This document shows, piece after piece, positions 26,121-32,920 of a stretch of 64,000 nucleotides of DNA. This DNA comes from Bacteroidales bacterium. Its GTDB lineage: Bacteria > Bacteroidota > Bacteroidia > Bacteroidales > UBA932. Within the stretch, counting starts at the first letter, position 1. Each line of letters opens with the position of its first letter. The position numbers were made by a program, and so were the translations under genes. The notes beneath the pieces were generated by a model. The model was not told where the DNA came from and did not search any database. It saw only the letters and a list, made by a program, of their open reading frames with translations. The stretch covers positions 1 to 64,000 of the forward strand of contig JAKSJQ010000002.1 of NCBI GenBank assembly GCA_024402115.1, read 5' to 3'.

Positions 26121-26786
26121 ATGAAAGTAGTAATCAGCGGATACGGCCGTATGGGCCACATGATCGAGGCTGTGCTCATCCGTCGCGGCATCGAGGTCGC
26201 CGGAGCGAGCGAGGACATCGTGAACTTCGACGATGCCATCGCAGCAGAGAGCGTCTGCATCGACTTCACCACCCCTGACGCCTTCAGGGCCAACTACAAG
26301 GCTATCGCCAGGAAGTTCAAGGCTGTCGTGATCGGCACCACCGGTTGGAACGACATCAAGGACGAGGTGCTCAGCTACTTCGCTGAGTGCGGCACCCCTG
26401 TGGTATATTCATCGAACTACTCTATCGGCGTGAACGTGCTCTTCGCCGCAGTCCAGAGGGCTTCAGAGCTTCTCAAGGGCCATGGCTACGAGCCTCATGT
26501 CCATGAGGTACATCACATCCACAAGCTCGACTCTCCAAGCGGAACCGCAAAGAGCCTCGCAGCGCTCGTGGCAGAGGGACTCGGCGTCAATCCGGAGATC
26601 TCGGCAGAGCGTATCGGAGAGGTTCCCGGTATCCACACAGTGGAGTTCGCCGGTGCTTGCGACAAGCTTTCCTTCACTCATGAGGCATACTCTCGCGAGG
26701 GCTTCGCAGAGGGTGCCGTCGCTGCGGCCATCCTTACTGAAGGACTTCAGGGTGCGGCAGAATTCAAAGACCTCCTGTTCCGATGA
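26121..26786 (+). CDS. dapB: 4-hydroxy-tetrahydrodipicolinate reductase
   Basis: The 221-residue protein has an N-terminal dinucleotide fold (VISGYGRMGHMIE), an IDFTTPDA block and VIGTTGW. The catalytic segment is HEVHHIHKLDSPSGTAK. It reduces the DapA product with NAD(P)H. The glycine-rich loop GYGRMG is slightly changed from the usual GxxGRMG. It overlaps dapA by 4 bp (ATGA). Although DapB precedes DapA in gene order, DapA acts first. Confidence 0.96.
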   Translation: MKVVISGYGRMGHMIEAVLIRRGIEVAGASEDIVNFDDAIAAESVCIDFTTPDAFRANYKAIARKFKAVVIGTTGWNDIKDEVLSYFAECGTPVVYSSNYSIGVNVLFAAVQRASELLKGHGYEPHVHEVHHIHKLDSPSGTAKSLAALVAEGLGVNPEISAERIGEVPGIHTVEFAGACDKLSFTHEAYSREGFAEGAVAAAILTEGLQGAAEFKDLLFR

Positions 26787-27664
26787 AAAAACTCTTTCTC
26801 GAAGGCTGTGGTACAGCCTTGCTCACTCCGTTCAAGGGAGCGGAAGTTGACTATGACTGCTATGCCTCGCTCGTAGACCGTCAGGTCGAGGCGGGCATCG
26901 ACATACTCGTGCCTCTTGGCACTACCGCTGAGACTCCATGCCTCAGCGTGGAGGAGAAGCTTCGTCTTCTCGCGATCACCAAGCAGCATGCTGCCGGTCG
27001 TCCTATCGTCGTGGGCGGCGGCACCAACTCACTCGTGGGTACGGTGAAGAACATGCGCGAGCTGGAGCCATATTCTCCGGACGCATATCTCATCGTCGCA
27101 CCTTACTACAACAAGCCTACCCAGGAAGGTCTCTTCGAGTACTTCAAGGCCGTGGCTGAGACTACCGACAAGGGCATAGTCCTCTACAACGTGCCAGGTC
27201 GTACCGGCGTCAACATCTGCGCCGAGACCACTCTCCGACTCGCAGAGGAGGTGGAGAACATCATCGCCATCAAGGAGGCTTCTTCGCGCTATTCGCAGAT
27301 CAGCGAGATTCTCCGTCATCGTCCGGAGGGCTTCTCAGTCCTCAGCGGAAACGACAATGAGACCCTCTCGCTCATGGCTACCGGCGCACAGGGCGTCATA
27401 AGCGTCGCTTCGAACATCGCTCCGGCGCTGATGGTCGAGCTCACCAGGCTCATGAAGGCCGGGGACCTCGTCAAGGCGCGTGAACTTCACCATCGTCTCT
27501 CTCCTCTGTTCAGGGATTGCTTCATCGAGAGCAACCCTATCCCAGCCAAGGCCGCCATGGCCCAGCTCGGACTCATGGAGAACAGTCTCAGGCTTCCTCT
27601 CGTGCCTGCTACCCAGCGCACGGAGGACATCATGCGAAACACTCTCAAGGAACTTTTAGGCTAA
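26783..27664 (+). CDS. dapA: 4-hydroxy-tetrahydrodipicolinate synthase
   Basis: The 293-residue TIM-barrel aldolase has the Schiff-base Lys at K164 in IIAIKEAS. It also has GTTAETPCLS, APYYNKPTQEG and the Tyr-containing YNVPGRTG. It condenses pyruvate with aspartate semialdehyde. Its stop overlaps the dapF ATG by one base (TAATG), so translation of the two is probably coupled. The aspartate-semialdehyde dehydrogenase gene is not in this operon. Confidence 0.97.
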   Translation: MKKLFLEGCGTALLTPFKGAEVDYDCYASLVDRQVEAGIDILVPLGTTAETPCLSVEEKLRLLAITKQHAAGRPIVVGGGTNSLVGTVKNMRELEPYSPDAYLIVAPYYNKPTQEGLFEYFKAVAETTDKGIVLYNVPGRTGVNICAETTLRLAEEVENIIAIKEASSRYSQISEILRHRPEGFSVLSGNDNETLSLMATGAQGVISVASNIAPALMVELTRLMKAGDLVKARELHHRLSPLFRDCFIESNPIPAKAAMAQLGLMENSLRLPLVPATQRTEDIMRNTLKELLG

Positions 27665-28473
27665 TGGTACTTCATCACTATACGGGAGCAGGAAACGATT
27701 TCCTCATCGCTGACGGTCGCGCGGTTTCGTGCGCCGCTCTTCAGGAGGTCGATGTGATCAGCCGTCTCTGTGCCGAGTATGGCACCGACGGGCTCATGAT
27801 ACTTGAGGCTTCCGATACCCATGACTTCACCATGCTCTACTTCAATTCCGACGGTTCCGGAGGAATGATGTGCGGCAACGGCGGAAGGTGCATCGTGGCT
27901 TTCGCCAAGGACATGGGAGTGGTAGGTGATTCTTGCCGATTCCTCGCTCCGGACGGAGAGCATGAGGCCGAGATACTCGCAGACGACGGAGCCGTGAAGA
28001 CGGTGCGCCTCAAGATGATTGACGTAGATGGCATCACCGGGTACGAGGACGGAGACTTCCTCAATACGGGAACCCGCCATTTCGTGCGTCTTGTGGATGA
28101 CGTGAACGCTGTCGATGTGGAGAATGTCGGCAGGGAGGTCCGCCATCGCGCGGCCTTTGCGCCTCAGGGCACCAACGTGAACTTCGTGGAGCCTTCTGAC
28201 GGACGTCTTGTCGTCCGCACCTTCGAGAAGGGAGTGGAGGCAGAGACCCTTGCCTGCGGCACAGGTATTGTTGCTTCTGCGATGGCTTCTTACCATAGAG
28301 GAGTTGAACCATCTTCCCGTGAGGGCGAGCGCGTGCGCTACGACATCCTTGCGAGGAGGGGAGATGCGCTCGCCGTGGACTTCATCCCTGCAACGGATGG
28401 GGGCTTCGCTGCATCTTCCGTATATCTGACCGGACCTGCGGAAAAACTTGAGGAATTCGAAATTAGCTTATAA
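27664..28473 (+). CDS. dapF: Diaminopimelate epimerase
   Basis: The 269-residue enzyme holds the two-cysteine catalytic pair: C70 in MMCGNGGRC and C198 in LACGTGIVAS. It starts MVLHHYTGAGNDFLI, the conserved YxGxGNDF start. It converts LL- to meso-diaminopimelate, the peptidoglycan cross-linker and direct lysine precursor. ATG 27664 was preferred to an in-frame start far upstream at 27517, inside dapA. A lipoprotein gene follows after 14 nt. Confidence 0.96.
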   Translation: MVLHHYTGAGNDFLIADGRAVSCAALQEVDVISRLCAEYGTDGLMILEASDTHDFTMLYFNSDGSGGMMCGNGGRCIVAFAKDMGVVGDSCRFLAPDGEHEAEILADDGAVKTVRLKMIDVDGITGYEDGDFLNTGTRHFVRLVDDVNAVDVENVGREVRHRAAFAPQGTNVNFVEPSDGRLVVRTFEKGVEAETLACGTGIVASAMASYHRGVEPSSREGERVRYDILARRGDALAVDFIPATDGGFAASSVYLTGPAEKLEEFEISL

Positions 28474-28487
28474 TATTAAGAACAGAT

Positions 28488-29225
28488 ATGAAGAGAATAA
28501 TCCTTATCGTCGCAGCCATATCAGCTGCATTGACCATGACATCGTGCCTCAACGGAGGTCAGTCTTCCTATAAGTATACCATGCTTGCGTCCTTGGAGTA
28601 CGAGGGCCTGAAGGATTCTGAATTCTTCGGCGAGTCGACCCATTTCAACAAGTATGACATGTACTTCGACCTTGCGAAGTTCTGCGGAAAAAGAACTGAT
28701 GACGACAATAAGGACTATCTCGGCGGATTCGCTTACTGCTATCAGAGAGATACCATCCTCGTGGACAGGGACAAGGATCCGGATCCGTTCGTGGTTTATG
28801 ACTGCGACAAGAAGATCGAGGGCAACCACTACATGATCTACAGGAAGGTTGCCGACGAGTCAATCAATTCAATGAAGCTCATCACCATCGAGCACAATGC
28901 CGATCCGTCAAGCACTTGCAAGGCTCAGGGAATCTTCCTTGCGAACACCACCGAGAGCGTTGTCCGTGCACTTGGAGAGGATGGCTTTACCGATACCGAC
29001 TGGGCCAGCGTGACCGTGACCGGCTACAAGGGTGCGCGCAAGACAGGCGATGCAACCCTCAAGCTCTTCGACAAGGGTGTTCCTGTGAAGACTTGGACCC
29101 TGCTCAAGCTCGACGCCCTCGGCGACATCGACGGAATCACCATGACACTCGAGGCTTCGAAGGAAGGTATCGTGGAGAGCTTTGCTGCGGATCTCTTTGT
29201 GGCAGAGGTTGAGTTGTTCTATTAA
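28488..29225 (+). CDS. Lipoprotein of unknown function within the diaminopimelate operon
   Basis: The 245-residue product has a lipoprotein signal (MKRIILIVAAISAALTMTSC, Cys20). The mature part is beta-rich, with KYTMLASLEYEG near the start, FANTTESV-like sequence (LANTTESVVRAL) in the middle and GDIDGITMTLEAS near the end. This pattern recalls secreted DUF4465-type proteins, but I cannot confirm the family. It lies between dapF and dapD with short gaps (14 and 18 nt), so it is probably co-transcribed. No direct role in lysine synthesis is apparent. Confidence 0.75.
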   Translation: MKRIILIVAAISAALTMTSCLNGGQSSYKYTMLASLEYEGLKDSEFFGESTHFNKYDMYFDLAKFCGKRTDDDNKDYLGGFAYCYQRDTILVDRDKDPDPFVVYDCDKKIEGNHYMIYRKVADESINSMKLITIEHNADPSSTCKAQGIFLANTTESVVRALGEDGFTDTDWASVTVTGYKGARKTGDATLKLFDKGVPVKTWTLLKLDALGDIDGITMTLEASKEGIVESFAADLFVAEVELFY

Positions 29226-29243
29226 AAATCCCCAGAATCAGAT

Positions 29244-30017
29244 ATGAATACAGAACTTGACAGATTCAATGAAGTGATGGCCGGCCTCGAGGCTGGAACC
29301 ATCCGTGTGGCAGAAAAGGTTGACGGCAAGTGGCAGGTCAACAAATGGGTGAAGGAGGTGATCCTTTCCGGCTTCAAGCTCGGAAAGATCGTGGACATGT
29401 CCGAGGGACAGTTCTCCTTCCTCGACAAGGATACCTATCCGGTGAGAAAGTTCACCACTGCAGATAGCGTTCGTATCGTTCCTGGCGGCAGCAGCATCCG
29501 TAGAGGTGCTTACCTTGCTCCATCGGTGATCGTGATGCCTCCTGCATACGTCAACGTAGGTGCATACGTGGACGAGGGCTCAATGGTCGACAGCCATGCT
29601 ACCATCGGTTCATGCGCGCAGGTCGGAAAGCATGTGCATATCTCGGCAGCCACCCAGATCGGCGGTGTGCTCGAGCCTGCAGGCGCTCTTCCAACCATCA
29701 TCGAGGACAACGCTTTCGTCGGTGGCAACTGCGGAATCTATGAGGGTACCATCGTTCGTTCGGGTGCAGTCATCGCAAGCGGCGTGATCATCACCGCAGC
29801 TACTGCGATCTTCGATTCTACAACCGGCGAGTTCGTTCCTCGCAACGAGGACGGCAGGGTGGTCGTTCCTGAGAATGCGGTCGTTGTTTCCGGAAGCCGC
29901 CCTATCACCAAGGGTCATGGTGCTGAGCTCGGTGCACATCTCTACTGCCCGGTTATCGTGAAGTATCGTGACGAGAAGACAGCTGCGTCTGTCCACATGG
30001 AAGACTTGCTTCGCTAG
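29244..30017 (+). CDS. dapD: Tetrahydrodipicolinate N-succinyltransferase
   Basis: The 257-residue acyltransferase has a left-handed beta-helix of hexapeptide repeats (AYVNVGAYVDEGSMVDSHATIG, then IGGVLEPAGALPTIIED). The DapD-type N-terminal helical domain and a C-terminal VVSGSRPI segment are present. It transfers succinate from succinyl-CoA to tetrahydrodipicolinate. With the M20 enzyme at the operon head it defines the succinylase route. The aminotransferase (DapC-like) step is not encoded here. A terminator follows at 30039-30081. Confidence 0.96.
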   Translation: MNTELDRFNEVMAGLEAGTIRVAEKVDGKWQVNKWVKEVILSGFKLGKIVDMSEGQFSFLDKDTYPVRKFTTADSVRIVPGGSSIRRGAYLAPSVIVMPPAYVNVGAYVDEGSMVDSHATIGSCAQVGKHVHISAATQIGGVLEPAGALPTIIEDNAFVGGNCGIYEGTIVRSGAVIASGVIITAATAIFDSTTGEFVPRNEDGRVVVPENAVVVSGSRPITKGHGAELGAHLYCPVIVKYRDEKTAASVHMEDLLR

Positions 30018-30038
30018 TTCCTTCCTACGAACCATAAA

Positions 30039-30081
30039 AATAAAGCGGTCGACCTTTTGGGTCGGCTGCTTTATTGTTTTT
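30039..30081 (+). terminator. Terminator of the diaminopimelate operon
   Basis: A stem of about 16 bp with two mismatches (30039-30054 with 30059-30074) begins in AATAAAGC and ends in GCTTTATT, followed by GTTTTT. Confidence 0.85.
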
Positions 30082-30094
30082 GGGAGGGGTTCCT

Positions 30095-30184
30095 GACGGC
30101 GGAGGGTATGCAAAATGCAGATCGGCTCCGCTCCGCTTCGCCGACCCTAGTCCGGGCAAATGCATTTTGCATGCCCTCGCCGTC
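30095..30184. repeat. Large imperfect palindrome in the dapD/rimM convergent gap
   Basis: Arms at 30095-30119 and 30161-30184 are inverted copies, differing by one extra base and one G:T pair. The inner 12 bp (ATGCAAAATGCA and its complement) are perfect. The 41-nt loop holds TCCGCTTCGCC and can fold on its own (CGGC with GCCG). It resembles a mobile palindromic unit or a second transcription stop more than a simple terminator. Related loop sequence occurs in the palindrome at 36308-36423. Confidence 0.75.
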
Positions 30185-30189
30185 CGTTA

Positions 30190-30306
30190 CTGTCACGACA
30201 TCCAAAAATAGAGCGATTTTTGTCGCTCGTGCCAGCGAAACAGCTGAAAACCTCATTTTTGCTGTCACGACATCCAAAAATAGAGCGTTTTTTGTCGCTC
30301 GTGCCA
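30190..30306. repeat. Two 45-bp direct repeats with internal hairpins
   Basis: Bases 30190-30234 and 30262-30306 are identical except for one base, with a 72-bp period. Each unit begins CTGTCACGACATCC and carries a small hairpin (GAGCG with CGCTC around a T-rich loop). They lie between the large palindrome and the end of rimM. No ORF is convincing in 30018-30329, so the whole 312-bp gap is repeat and terminator sequence. Confidence 0.9.
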
Positions 30307-30329
30307 AAGGGTCTATTGATGATTGCTTA

Positions 30330-30857
30330 TTAGAGATTCAGGAGGCCGTCAGGGATGGCCATGGTGAGAGTGTCTGAATCTTCGTCGATCTCGATGATGA
30401 GATCCTCGTGGAGAGGAATGATGACGCTGGAGCCTTCTGCAGTCTCTACTTCGATGCAAGGATTGGACGGAATGTCCATGAACGCAGTGATGGTTCCGAT
30501 GACTGCGCCTTCCTCGTCCTCGCAGAGAGTCCAGCCTTCGAGGAAGGAGAAGTCTCCGTCCTCATATTCGCCCTCGCCGAGGTCTTCCTCTCGCATGTAG
30601 ACTGCAGCTCCCACGACCTCCTCTGCATCCTGGAAGGATTCTATGTCTGTGAGGTGGACGAGAGCCTTGGTGTTGCCGCGGCGGGTGAGTGATTCGATAA
30701 AAAAAGGAACCGGCAGTCCATCGAATTCGATGAACACCGGTTCAGTTTTCTGGATATCTTCAGGATCGATGTCGCGGAAACTCATGACGAGCTCCCCGTC
30801 GATGCCGTTGGACTTGAGGACCTGGGCGATCTGGATCAGATTACCTTCGGCACTCAT
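30330..30857 (-). CDS. rimM: Ribosome maturation factor RimM
   Basis: The 175-residue protein has the two beta-barrel domains of RimM: IAQVLKSNGIDGELVM at the N-terminus and, after VYMREEDL, a PRC-barrel with GWTLCEDEEGAVIGTI and IPLHEDLI. It helps assemble the 30S head around S19. The ATG at 30857 gives MSAEGNLIQIAQV; an in-frame start at 30872 would lie within rpsP. The gene follows rpsP after 4 nt, the usual rpsP-rimM order. The product is more acidic than most. Confidence 0.93.
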   Translation of the reverse strand: MSAEGNLIQIAQVLKSNGIDGELVMSFRDIDPEDIQKTEPVFIEFDGLPVPFFIESLTRRGNTKALVHLTDIESFQDAEEVVGAAVYMREEDLGEGEYEDGDFSFLEGWTLCEDEEGAVIGTITAFMDIPSNPCIEVETAEGSSVIIPLHEDLIIEIDEDSDTLTMAIPDGLLNL

Positions 30858-30861
30858 TGAG

Positions 30862-31401
30862 TTATGCCTCAACTGCCTCTGCAGGAGCCTCTGCTGCCTC
30901 AGCTGCAGCGGCCTCAGCAGCTGCGCGTGCAGCCTCCTCAGCCTCAGCCTTCTTCTTGGCGATAGCCTCTGCTCTTTCCTGATTTACCTTTGCCTCTGCC
31001 TCAGTAGCAGCCTTTGCCTTAGCAGCTGCGTCCTTGGTGAGACCTTCCTTCTTGGCGTTGATCTTAGAATCTCTCTGATTCATCCATGCAGTGTACTTTG
31101 CATCAGCCTGCTCCTGGGTGAGGGCACCCTTAGCAACGCCACCCTGGAGGTGCTTCTTAAGCATTACACCCTCGTAAGAGAGGATGCGGCGTGCGGTGAG
31201 AGTAGGTTCTGCACCAACGTTGAGCCATGCAAGAGCGCGCTCAGAGTTGAGGACGATAGTTGCAGGGTTGGTGTTTGGATTGTAAGAGCCGATCTGCTCG
31301 ATGTAACGACCATCGCGAGGTGCGCGGGTGTCTGCCACTACAATGTGGAAGAATGCGAAATTCTTCTTACCGTGGCGCTGAAGACGAATTTTAACAGCCA
31401 T
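30862..31401 (-). CDS. rpsP: 30S ribosomal protein S16 with Ala/Glu/Lys-rich extension
   Basis: The first 80 or so residues ([45 protein letters not shown]) are standard S16, a protein of 16S rRNA assembly. The product continues to 179 residues, with a helical tail rich in Ala, Glu and Lys (from about 115). Bacteroidota S16 proteins are often extended in this way. It is the first gene of an rpsP-rimM operon with a full promoter at 31461-31490 on the minus strand. Confidence 0.96.
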   Translation of the reverse strand: MAVKIRLQRHGKKNFAFFHIVVADTRAPRDGRYIEQIGSYNPNTNPATIVLNSERALAWLNVGAEPTLTARRILSYEGVMLKKHLQGGVAKGALTQEQADAKYTAWMNQRDSKINAKKEGLTKDAAAKAKAATEAEAKVNQERAEAIAKKKAEAEEAARAAAEAAAAEAAEAPAEAVEA

Positions 31402-31437
31402 TGTAAATCTGTTTTAAATTGTTGATAATTACCTATG

Positions 31438-31454
31438 TTCCCTTCTCGAGGGAA
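31438..31454 (-). promoter_or_regulatory. Hairpin at the predicted 5' end of the rpsP mRNA
   Basis: A 6-bp stem (31438-31443 with 31449-31454) with a 5-nt loop lies 6 nt downstream of the rpsP -7 box, so it would form at or near the mRNA 5' end. It could protect the transcript; this is inference. Confidence 0.4.
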
Positions 31455-31460
31455 AGCGTG

Positions 31461-31490
31461 CAAAAGTAGGCATAATTATTGAAAATACAA
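31461..31490 (-). promoter_or_regulatory. Promoter of rpsP-rimM
   Basis: On the minus strand, TACTTTTG (31468-31461) has a TTG (31490-31488) 19 bp upstream, a full Bacteroidota promoter. Confidence 0.75.
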
Positions 31491-31510
31491 TCTGCGAACA
31501 AAAACTTTTA

Positions 31511-31518
31511 TATATTTG
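31511..31518 (+). promoter_or_regulatory. -7 box of the DUF2147-like gene
   Basis: TATATTTG, an exact consensus match, lies 29 nt before the ATG at 31548. Confidence 0.6.
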
Positions 31519-31547
31519 TGCATCTAAACCAACATTTTAACGTGATT

Positions 31548-32006
31548 ATGAGACGAATTTTCGCTGCAGTTGCAGCCATCCTCTTCTGCGCTCTCCCTTC
31601 TTTCGCGCAGTCAAAGCTCAATGAATCAGCTGACAACATCATCGGAAAGTACCGTGCCGTGCAGGGCGGCGAGGTCAGCAACACCCAGGTAAGCAAGGAG
31701 GCAGACGGCACCTATACCATCAAGGTCATCTGGCTCGAGAAGGACAAGGAGGCCAACGGCCAGAAGAAACTTGACGTAAAGAATCCTGACAAGTCGCTCA
31801 GAAGTACACCTGCCGACAGGATCGTCCTCGTAAAGGGCCTTAAGTATAATAAGGAGAAGAAGCAGTGGGGCGACGCGAAGATCTATGACCCTACCCGTGG
31901 CATCAAGGCGAACTGCACAGTGAAGTTCACCGACGACGGAAGACTCAGCATCAGAGGCCAGGTGATGGGCATCGGCGAGACCGTATACTGGACTAAGCTC
32001 GACTAA
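31548..32006 (+). CDS. Secreted DUF2147-family protein
   Basis: The 152-residue product has a signal peptide (MRRIFAAVAAILFCALPSFAQ) and a lipocalin-like DUF2147 body. It includes IIGKYRA near the mature start, GLKYNKEKKQWGDAKIYDPTRGIKANCTVKF and a final GETVYWTK. Periplasmic DUF2147 proteins are widespread in Bacteroidota; their ligand is unknown. An in-frame start at 31479 would precede the promoter, so 31548 was chosen. It is monocistronic, ahead of a tRNA gene. Confidence 0.88.
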   Translation: MRRIFAAVAAILFCALPSFAQSKLNESADNIIGKYRAVQGGEVSNTQVSKEADGTYTIKVIWLEKDKEANGQKKLDVKNPDKSLRSTPADRIVLVKGLKYNKEKKQWGDAKIYDPTRGIKANCTVKFTDDGRLSIRGQVMGIGETVYWTKLD

Positions 32007-32040
32007 AATTGATGTGGATTGCAAAAAATATCGAAAAAAA

Positions 32041-32071
32041 TTTGTGGTTTAAAAAATCGCTCGTATATTTG
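32041..32071 (+). promoter_or_regulatory. Promoter of tRNA-Leu
   Basis: TTTG at 32041-32044 and TATATTTG at 32064-32071 are 19 bp apart, a perfect consensus. The tRNA begins at 32082. Confidence 0.8.
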
Positions 32072-32081
32072 CAATCCCAAC

Positions 32082-32164
32082 GCGGAAGTGGCGAAATGGT
32101 AGACGCGCTACTTTGAGGGGGTAGTGGGAGTTTTCCTGTGCGAGTTCGAGTCTCGCCTTCCGCA
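32082..32164 (+). tRNA. tRNA-Leu (anticodon GAG)
   Basis: The acceptor stem GCGGAAG pairs with CTTCCGC at the 3' end. The anticodon arm reads CTACT-TTGAGGG-GGTAG with GAG in the loop, and a long variable arm fits a class II tRNA. The T-loop is GAGTTCGAGTCTC. The discriminator base is A and CCA is not encoded. The 83-nt length is normal. A terminator follows directly. Confidence 0.96.
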
Positions 32165-32170
32165 CACAAG

Positions 32171-32197
32171 GCCTCAGGCAAATGCCTGGGGCTTTTT
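32171..32197 (+). terminator. Terminator of tRNA-Leu
   Basis: GCCTCAGGC (32171-32179) pairs with GCCTGGGGC (32184-32192), with one G:U, followed by TTTTT. Confidence 0.85.
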
Positions 32198-32214
32198 CGT
32201 TATATACGTTTGAA

Positions 32215-32250
32215 CATAAAGAGCGGCCCCGCAAAGGACCGCTTTTTATG
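32215..32250. terminator. Terminator after queH
   Basis: A 12-bp stem with one G:T (32215-32226 with 32239-32250) follows the queH stop on the minus strand. A-rich and T-rich flanks suggest it can act in both directions. Confidence 0.7.
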
Positions 32251-32254
32251 TTAC

Positions 32255-32848
32255 CTATCGATTGTCGGTGGTGTCGTTCTGAAGGCGTCTCATGCTGAAT
32301 TCGCAGCCGCAGTAGAGCTGGTTGTAGAATCCATATTCCTTGATGATCTCCTGCCTTCGCTGCTGGAGTCCTCCCTTGCGCCAGTTCTTTTCCCACCATT
32401 CGAGCTTCGGCGCGGCGTCCCCGTCAAACTCCGAGAGTGCCTTCTCCACGGCCCAGCGGCCGGCTGCATCGATCTGCTCGAGGCTCTTCCATCTCGAAGA
32501 TGCGAGGGTGGTGGTCATGATCGTATACCCATGGTCCAGGGCATATCTGGCGGTGCAGAGGAGGCGGTACCTGAAGCACTGAAGGCAGCGCGGGCCTCTT
32601 TCGGGCTCATCTTCCATGCCCTTGACGCTGCACAGCCATGATCCGTGATCATAGTCGTCGTCCACGATCTCCAGTCCCAGCGCCTGCGCGTACCTCGTGC
32701 ATTCGTCCTTCCTTATCCTGTACTCCTCCTCCGGGTATATGTTCGGGTTGCAGTAGAAGATGGTGGGTTGCCAGCCGTTCGCGAGCATCCATTCGATGAT
32801 CGCAGACGAACATGGCGCGCAGCAGGTATGCAGCAGTACTTTCTCCAT
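32255..32848 (-). CDS. queH: Epoxyqueuosine reductase QueH
   Basis: The 197-residue product starts MEKVLLHTCCAPCSS, with C9, C10 and C13. It has a middle CLQCFRYRL and a late YCGCEFS, the cysteine pattern of QueH (COG1636). QueH performs the last step of queuosine synthesis in tRNA and replaces the B12-dependent QueG. ATG 32848 was chosen because a -7 box (TAGCTTTG, 32861-32854) lies 5 nt before it, and the longer in-frame starts (32866, 32914) fall upstream of or in that box. Confidence 0.93.
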   Translation of the reverse strand: MEKVLLHTCCAPCSSAIIEWMLANGWQPTIFYCNPNIYPEEEYRIRKDECTRYAQALGLEIVDDDYDHGSWLCSVKGMEDEPERGPRCLQCFRYRLLCTARYALDHGYTIMTTTLASSRWKSLEQIDAAGRWAVEKALSEFDGDAAPKLEWWEKNWRKGGLQQRRQEIIKEYGFYNQLYCGCEFSMRRLQNDTTDNR

Positions 32849-32853
32849 GTCAG

Positions 32854-32898
32854 CAAAGCTACTCATTTTCGCAGGAAATATGAAATTCACTATCTTTG
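32854..32898. promoter_or_regulatory. Divergent -7 boxes for queH and the M3 peptidase gene
   Basis: The minus strand has TAGCTTTG (32861-32854), 5 nt before the queH ATG. The plus strand has TATCTTTG (32891-32898), 22 nt before the peptidase ATG at 32921. Both are exact consensus matches. Confidence 0.6.
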
Positions 32899-32920
32899 TG
32901 TAGCAATTAGACAAATAGAG

